Below are positions 58,561 through 64,000 of a stretch of 64,000 nt of DNA, in pieces. Source of the stretch: Nitzschia sp. pyKryTriq1. Lineage: Eukaryota; Bacillariophyta; Bacillariophyceae; Bacillariales; Bacillariaceae. Within the stretch, counting starts at the first letter, position 1. Each line of letters starts with the position of its first letter. The DNA lies in assembly GCA_956465555.1 (NCBI GenBank), contig OY101116.1, positions 3,720,001 through 3,784,000 on the forward strand. Reading direction: 5' to 3'. The notes beneath the pieces were generated by a model, which was not told the origin of the DNA, made no database searches, and worked only from the letters and a program-made list of their open reading frames with translations. A program made the translations under genes and the position numbers.

Positions 58561-60327
58561 TTACCGAATCACAGGAGAGCAGGCCAGAGTCGCCGCGCCC
58601 AAGGGCAATCGATTGGGTCTGTTCTTCATTGTCGTCGTGGCGCTTGATGATCCAAATGATTTCCAACAAATCATCATTTCGTTACCCCCCTGCTGTTCCC
58701 AATTGCTCCCATGTAAACTCAAGACCCGCCCATCGTTCGTGTTCATACGCTCCACTGCTAGGACCGGCCCGACATTTGGTTGTGTCCATTGACACAGTCG
58801 TTGACTAGAAGTATATGACGATGAGAAGGACCAGATGCCCAAGTATCGACCAAAGCCCGCCAAGAGTTCACATCGGTGAGGAGACCACGTGAGACTGGTG
58901 ACAGGTTCTTTGGTGTCGATTCTACTTCGAAGTGTGCCCGCTTGTACATTCCACAATCGAATCCCCTCCTGGCCTCCCGAAGCTAGAGTATTCCGATGCA
59001 TTGGACAAAAGTCAAGCCCCTTGACCTTGTCGTGATCCATTGTTTGCATGGGAATGCGAGAATAACGCAAATCCCAGAGCGCCACAAGTCCTTTTCCTGG
59101 AATCGCCGCTGCCATCAAGTTGCCATTCTGTGGCTGGAGTTGCATCTTGGCCGCTGGCGCATCTCGTATTGCCGAATGCAAATCAGTCGTGTAGGTAAAT
59201 ACTTCAGGCATGTTCAATCTCAAATCGTATCGACGGATCCCTACCGAACTGGACGCAAGCAACTCATAGTCGCTACCCACTCCATCATCGCCTTGGATCC
59301 ATTCCAGGGACGTGATTGTATCTATATGATCGGTCAATTGGGCCCAGCAACTGCACCGTTCGACGTTGTAGACTTCGACAGAATCTTCAGCTCCCACTGC
59401 CAATAGGTACTTGTTGTGGTTGTTGCTGCTACTGCTGCAGTCCACCAGCGACTTGTATCTCCATTGTAGGGCAGACACATACCCCATGTGTTCCAAGTGC
59501 AAGGGAGGAAGATATACTGGTGCTGGTCGACTGTCTGTAGTAGGATTGGTTCCACTGTGAACTCCCCATTCGTCAAAGTGCACCGTATCCTCAATTCCCA
59601 CAGCGATCCGAGGGCCGACACTCATGACATGCAAATCGTCTCGAGAGGAGTCCACGCCTGCCATGTCCAAAGTAAAACATCTTGTCAAATCGACGACAGC
59701 TTTGCTGCCCGTACGATGATGAGATCTGGCATCATTGTTCTTTGCTTTCCAATGACGATCATGATGATGGTTCGGAGATCGAAGAATGTCTTGATCCATC
59801 GGATGATGATGATTCCTGGTCATGTTGGCTCTCGTCAGCGTGGAACCACCACTACCCTCCGTGCTCGAAGCACTACTCCCAGCCAGGGCCAGCAAAGACG
59901 AGGATTCTTCGTCGTCGTTGCTATCGTCGTCATCGTCAAAGAGAACTCGTCGTAGCTGCCGTTTGTATTCCTCCGTGTGCCGCGATGTTTCTTCGTTGTC
60001 GTCGTCACGCTGCTCCTCCGTAGTGAACGTCAAAGCCCGCCGAGCACGTGAAGTATCGATGCGTGAACGGTTGGGGATGAATCGATCGGCTCCGACATGA
60101 TGGTGAAGATGACGAGACTTGCTCTTGATGGCCGAGGATGATGACAGAGAGACAAGGGTCGTTCTCGGTGTTCGAGTGATCCTGGGCGAACTGAGAGCAT
60201 CGGGTCGACGATGAACACGACCAGCACATCGTGGAGTAGAAGTCAATGATCTAGTGCTTTGTTGTTGCTGCTTGCGGGTAGGTGTCGTCAAGTAGTGACT
60301 CTTGGTGGTACTGATGTTGTGGTTCAT
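58561..60327 (-). CDS. divergent Cdc20/Cdh1-like APC/C activator (C-box, WD40, IR tail)
   Basis: 588 residues from the ATG at 60327 (the frame extends upstream only with TTG). The disordered N-terminal 220 residues contain a C-box, DRFIPNRS at about 81-88, the element by which Cdc20 and Cdh1 bind the anaphase-promoting complex. Then come VDLTRCFTLDMAGVDSS, HVMSVGPRIAVGIEDTVHF and six or seven WD40-type repeats (about 220-575): LAVGAEDSVEVYNV, LLASSSVGIRRYDLR, MAAAIPGKGLVALWDLR, TLASGGQEGIRLWNV and LLAGFGRYLGIWSF. The protein ends in Ile-Arg, the IR tail found in APC/C co-activators. The repeats are unusually divergent, with large Ser-rich and acidic inserts, so it is not an ordinary Cdc20. 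Likely regulates ubiquitination at a cell-cycle stage or in meiosis. Confidence 0.75.
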   Translation of the reverse strand: MNHNISTTKSHYLTTPTRKQQQQSTRSLTSTPRCAGRVHRRPDALSSPRITRTPRTTLVSLSSSSAIKSKSRHLHHHVGADRFIPNRSRIDTSRARRALTFTTEEQRDDDNEETSRHTEEYKRQLRRVLFDDDDDSNDDEESSSLLALAGSSASSTEGSGGSTLTRANMTRNHHHPMDQDILRSPNHHHDRHWKAKNNDARSHHRTGSKAVVDLTRCFTLDMAGVDSSRDDLHVMSVGPRIAVGIEDTVHFDEWGVHSGTNPTTDSRPAPVYLPPLHLEHMGYVSALQWRYKSLVDCSSSSNNHNKYLLAVGAEDSVEVYNVERCSCWAQLTDHIDTITSLEWIQGDDGVGSDYELLASSSVGIRRYDLRLNMPEVFTYTTDLHSAIRDAPAAKMQLQPQNGNLMAAAIPGKGLVALWDLRYSRIPMQTMDHDKVKGLDFCPMHRNTLASGGQEGIRLWNVQAGTLRSRIDTKEPVTSLTWSPHRCELLAGFGRYLGIWSFSSSYTSSQRLCQWTQPNVGPVLAVERMNTNDGRVLSLHGSNWEQQGGNEMMICWKSFGSSSATTTMKNRPNRLPLGAATLACSPVIR

Positions 60328-60848
60328 GGTACCCGTATAGATGCTGCGTCGTTGATGTTTGATGTTGATGAAATGTTTCTTTGATTTTGATGAAGTAATG
60401 CTGTTGCTCTTTGTGTGTCGGGCACAAAACAATGTGCCTCCAAAGTGCGAATTTGTGGGAATTTCGCTGCAAAATGTATGAACGGTATGAGGTTTCGTCG
60501 CAGCGGCGGCGGGAGGCGCGCACGCGAGAACATCGTGGGATCAATAATCATCGAACGGTTTCCGCCCAGTTTCTTTTTCGGTTTCTCGAAAACCGAGAGC
60601 GAAAAACGGAACTTCATGACGTCACATACGAGGAGCCTGCCGGCCGGCGCCCGGCGCGGCGCGCTGGGTGCTTGCGTGCGTGAGACGATCGAAGAACTTC
60701 ATCGAAGATGTGAAGAGTGAAAGCGACACAAAAAATCAGAACAAACTCTCGTTCCATTATTCTTCCCTTATTGCTCGAGAAAACTCTACTAGACTGAACG
60801 TACACAAACACACCATCACTAACCACGAGCTCATTAATCCCCAGTACA
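60328..60848. other. divergent promoter region
   Basis: Short upstream region shared by the Cdc20-like gene and the oxidoreductase gene. No gene supported. A GC-rich stretch lies near 60635-60665. Confidence 0.45.
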
Positions 60849-61843
60849 ATGAAGGCGGCCTACGTTCATAAAAATGGCGAGTCTACCACGTCGGAAGTGA
60901 TTTCGGTCGTTGAGGATTTGCCAGTTCCGGAACCCAAGGAAGGAGAGATTTTGGTCAAAGTCCATGCAGCAGCCATAAATCCTGTCGACTGGAAAATGAT
61001 TGAAGGTTTGTTTCCGGGAGTAAAGGAAGGGCCTATCGGATGCGACGTGAGCGGTGTCGTGGAAAAAATTGGACCCAATACGACGACCGACCTCAAAGTC
61101 GGCGACGAAGTCTATGGAGATGCCATTGCGACCAAGGGAGCTTTTGGGGAATATCTTGTTGCCAGAGCAGAAGTATTGGGAAAGAAGCCTTCGAATATCA
61201 GCATGGCAGAGGCGGCAGCTCTGCCACTTGCCGGTCTCACAGCGTTGCAAGGATTGACGACCCAAGGACATATTCAAAAAGACCAGAAAGTTCTCATCTT
61301 TGGGGGTCTGGCGGTGTTGGATCGTTGGCGATTCAAATGGCCAAGGCTTTGGGTGCTTCTGAGGTCACCGCGACTGGAAGTAATGTCGACTTGATCAAGA
61401 GCTTTGGTGCCGATGTGGTTGTCAACTACAGAGAGCAAAATCTCATGGAAGCTCTGAAAGGACGAGACTTTGATCTCGTGTACGACACAGTCGGTGGGTA
61501 CGAACATTGGGAGATTGCGCAGGCAAGCATGAAATCTACGGGATATTTTGTTACGGTTGTGGGCGATGGAGGTACTCTCCTTCAGACTGTGACGTCCTTC
61601 CTTTGGAGAAAGATGTATGGCAAGGTTTTTAGAGGTCCACAATATTCACTTTTCTTGACAGATACTACATCGCCTACAGTCGTGGAAGATATGAAGAAAA
61701 TGACGGATCTTGTCGAGAAAGGATCTGTCAAGCCCATTTTGGACGATACTCAGTACGAGCTGACGACAAAGGGAGTTCATGGCATGATAAAGGCAAGCAA
61801 AAGTCATCGCGCCAAGGGCAAGCTCATTCTCAAGGTAGTCTAA
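60849..61843 (+). CDS. quinone oxidoreductase (MDR family), frame broken by one base
   Basis: Medium-chain dehydrogenase/reductase without the zinc site: MKAAYVHKNGE, EILVKVHAAAINPVDWK, GCDVSGVVEKIG, GDEVYGD and AEAAALPLAGLTALQGL in the first frame, up to about 61300. The second frame takes up at once: GSGGVGSLAIQMAKALGA (the NADPH-binding glycine motif), then VVNYREQ, DLVYDTVGG and the C-terminal FLWRKMYGK region. The switch lies in a run of five G at 61302-61306; six G would restore one frame through FGGSGGVG. This is the pattern of a sequencing or assembly error in a homopolymer, though a recent inactivating change cannot be excluded. Full product would be about 331 residues, the normal size for the family. 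Confidence 0.8.
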
Positions 61844-61958
61844 GAATTATGGATGAACTCTGGTCACACAAACAACGTAACATGATAGGTAGATTTGTCT
61901 AAATAATAGTTGCGTCCAAGGTTTTCGTGATAGACCTCTCCAGTTCTTGCAAGAAACG
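61844..61958. other. convergent gap
   Basis: 3' ends of two converging genes, nothing else seen. Confidence 0.35.
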
Positions 61959-64000
61959 TCATGATTCGCTCGTTGATGGTGGGTCCAGTCGGGGGCTCTT
62001 CTCGGGTACTGCTTGCTTCCTCTTTGGCTGGCGCGGCTTGTTCGCTGGACGCCGGGTCTTTTCGTTCCCACTTCTCGCGTTACTCTTGCCTTGCATATTC
62101 TCTCTAGGTTTTGGTTGGGGAGAATTCTTGTTGTTAGCTGGACTCTTATTGCTTTTGTTTGGGGCATTCTTCTTCGTTTGCCTATCACCGCTGGAGGTTG
62201 CCTTTTTGTTCTGTTCTCTCTGCGCGGCAAGCTCCTTTTTGATCTGCGCTTCGATCGCCAACTGTTCCTGAATCATCAGCTGTGTTTCTCGGTCTTTTTC
62301 GGCCGCTTCTTGAATAGCATGGAGAGAGTCAGCACGCTCTCGGCGCTCAATAAACCAAGAGGTCTCACCATTATCACCGGCTGCGTACAACCTGTCTTGA
62401 CGAGCCTTCAAATCAGCTTCTTCAGCCTGGATTTCTGCCAGACTCTTGCTTTGACCAGCCATCTTCGTCGCGATCTTAACGACTTTCGTAGGAGTTGAAC
62501 TCCACGCGGACGTGGTTGCGATCTTGGTAGGCGTCGCCTGTGGCTTCGGGGCGAGAAAATCCGCGAGGGAGTAGGCATTCCGTTGCCCATTTCGACTAGT
62601 AGAACCAGTTAAATCAGGCGCCGCGTGCAAATGGAATGGAGCTTGCTTGTTGGGATTAGGAGAGGCAGTAGCACCGGTCCAAATTGGAAAGGCGACCTTC
62701 GTGTATAGCGATTTGGGCTGAGGAGAGTTCTTCTTCTGGGATGCTTGTTGCTCAAGCAGAATGCTTTGAAAGTTGGCAGCCGGTACTTGCGGTGGTGTTT
62801 TGGGGGTGAAGGCAACATTGTTCTGTGGGGCGACCTGGGCAACAACTGGGTGCGGAGGCGGGGGAAGCTTAAACTTTGGTGGAGGCGTACAAGAGGCGCC
62901 CCACACATTCTTCTGTCTTGTCTTGGCAGACGATCGGGGCGTCGAAGTTAGTGCGTTAACTTGCTCGAGCTGCTTTTGCACCATGATGGATTCGGCTGCC
63001 TTCTGTTGCTCGGCCTCGGCAACTTGAGCCAAACGGTTTCGATGTTTCCTTCCATTTTGGTGGAGTTCAAAGCTTGTTTTGTCTGGGCATCTGATACCAC
63101 AGATTTCACAAGCGTAGGTGGTGTTACTCGACTCCTCGCCTTCCTCTACCATTGTCTCCAACTTCATTTCAGGGCCTTGGGCTTTCGGTACATTTTTTTC
63201 TGCCAAACGCTCACCTGCTGTAGTGTATTGCTTCTGGTCCTCCAGGATGAGCTCCTGAATACGCTTCTTCACTTCCTCGAGAGCTGTCTCGTAAACATGC
63301 AGTTCGGCCTCCAGAACCGGTCGGCGTTCTACTTTGGCTTGTTCAGCAATAGTCAAAACAATCGATTTGGCTTCTGACTCACGGAGTTTCTCGATCTGGT
63401 TCAACTTCTTTCGGACGCCTCGAATTTCCTTTCCAAGCCAACATGAGTTCTTGTCAGCCAATTCTTTGGTTGACAAGTCCATGGTGGCTGTTTTGTTAAT
63501 GATGGCGTCCAATACTCCTTCAGAAGGGGGCCGCTCTTTTGATGCTCCGTCCTGTTCACTACCATATGAGGTGGCTCTGGCTCTACCTGTAGAACCATCA
63601 TACTCATTTGCACTGGAGGATGCGCGACGCTTTCGCCCCTTGGCCGCTACTGCCAATTCATCCTCTTGCTCACGGCTAGCGGCAAATGCCAAAATCTGTC
63701 TCGCAACGGAAGATTGAGAGATCTGCTTGCAGCCTTGGACCCACTCTTCGGTCGTCGAGAGCCATTCCCGATGAAAGGTGGGTTTTCCCTTATTCCCTGC
63801 AGTGATGACATCCGTAATGAATGGGTGATGATGGTCATCGCGGAATTTTCTCCCCGAGTGATACAAATTCTGGGCCAACATGTTGTTCAAGTATTGCTCC
63901 ATCACACCTTTCTTGCCCACATTTAAAACTCCATCCAGATTTTGTCGAACAAATTCGGTACAAAACTCAATCAAAAATTTGCACTGCAACACGAGCACGA
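61959..64000 (-). CDS. zinc-finger (C2H2, U1-like) protein, 5' end beyond the window
   Basis: At least 679 residues; the frame is still open at the right edge, so the start is missing. One C2H2 finger with Cys-x2-Cys-x12-His-x5-His spacing (YACEICGIRCPDKTSFELHQ and GRKH) sits near the middle, a spacing typical of U1-type or matrin-type RNA-binding fingers. Around it are a basic N-terminal part with RKRRASSS-like segments, a long helical charged region (LRESEAKSIVLTIAEQAKVE to EEVKKRIQELILED), Pro-rich stretches and a second helical charged region near the end (IQAEEADLKARQ; ERRERADSLHAIQEAAEKD), then a basic tail. A nuclear RNA-processing role is a fair guess, not shown. Confidence 0.6.
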   Translation of the reverse strand, partial: VLVLQCKFLIEFCTEFVRQNLDGVLNVGKKGVMEQYLNNMLAQNLYHSGRKFRDDHHHPFITDVITAGNKGKPTFHREWLSTTEEWVQGCKQISQSSVARQILAFAASREQEDELAVAAKGRKRRASSSANEYDGSTGRARATSYGSEQDGASKERPPSEGVLDAIINKTATMDLSTKELADKNSCWLGKEIRGVRKKLNQIEKLRESEAKSIVLTIAEQAKVERRPVLEAELHVYETALEEVKKRIQELILEDQKQYTTAGERLAEKNVPKAQGPEMKLETMVEEGEESSNTTYACEICGIRCPDKTSFELHQNGRKHRNRLAQVAEAEQQKAAESIMVQKQLEQVNALTSTPRSSAKTRQKNVWGASCTPPPKFKLPPPPHPVVAQVAPQNNVAFTPKTPPQVPAANFQSILLEQQASQKKNSPQPKSLYTKVAFPIWTGATASPNPNKQAPFHLHAAPDLTGSTSRNGQRNAYSLADFLAPKPQATPTKIATTSAWSSTPTKVVKIATKMAGQSKSLAEIQAEEADLKARQDRLYAAGDNGETSWFIERRERADSLHAIQEAAEKDRETQLMIQEQLAIEAQIKKELAAQREQNKKATSSGDRQTKKNAPNKSNKSPANNKNSPQPKPRENMQGKSNARSGNEKTRRPANKPRQPKRKQAVPEKSPRLDPPSTSES

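Noticed and set aside
1-64000. CRISPR arrays, bacterial operons and ribosome-binding sites
   Set aside because: Introns, presequences and gene layout are eukaryotic; no regular spacer-repeat array is present.
1-64000. tRNA or rRNA genes
   Set aside because: I saw no convincing A-box/B-box pair with cloverleaf arms and no rRNA-like stretch, but a scan with covariance models would be needed to exclude a tRNA.

Overview
The window looks like nuclear DNA of a diatom, most likely a pennate one. This is an inference. It rests on several predicted plastid proteins whose signal peptides end in an A|F (ASAFAP-like) motif, on few short GT-AG introns (about 80-160 bp where I could place them), on a copia-type retroelement, and on class III cyclase fusion genes. 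About 22 host genes are packed on both strands with short gaps. I placed introns by eye from reading frame, splice sites and protein family fit.

Layout: 0.4-3.2 kb, a sulfotransferase-like protein and a secreted or plastid repeat protein. 4.35-7.8 kb, the most striking gene: a signal peptide, an extracellular PstS-type phosphate-binding domain, one membrane helix, a protein kinase domain with intact catalytic residues and a guanylate cyclase domain. 8-20 kb: a TMTC-like O-mannosyltransferase, a small plastid protein, a short-chain dehydrogenase, a GT90/CAP10-like glycosyltransferase, an EamA transporter, a CRAL-TRIO protein and a small C2HC-finger gene. 21-30 kb: a probable thylakoid-lumen protein, branched-chain ketoacid dehydrogenase E1 beta, an aldo-keto reductase, a globin and a DHH/DHHA2 exopolyphosphatase. 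31.7-35.8 kb: a six-exon membrane cyclase fused to a class I cyclic-nucleotide phosphodiesterase. 36-44 kb: pyroglutamyl-peptidase, an alpha/beta hydrolase, and an ABCB-like transporter with the unusual order TMD-NBD-NBD-TMD. 44.6-47.9 kb: a young, incomplete copia element. 48-52 kb: a multipass membrane protein and a GT92-like glycosyltransferase. 52.2-53.2 kb: an inverted-repeat element full of TGGAATTCCA palindromes. 53.8-64 kb: a peroxiredoxin-like protein, an AlkB-like dioxygenase, a GST, a divergent Cdc20/Cdh1-like APC/C activator, a quinone-oxidoreductase gene with a one-base frame break, and a zinc-finger protein that runs off the right edge.

Two themes connect genes. One is cyclic nucleotide signalling: a receptor cyclase that may read external phosphate, and a cyclase-phosphodiesterase that can both make and degrade the messenger. 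The other is phosphate: the PstS-type receptor and an exopolyphosphatase lie in the same window, although they are 20 kb apart and no operon is implied. Gaps between genes are rich in GTAC/TACCGGTA palindromes, and at least one short dispersed repeat family has three copies.
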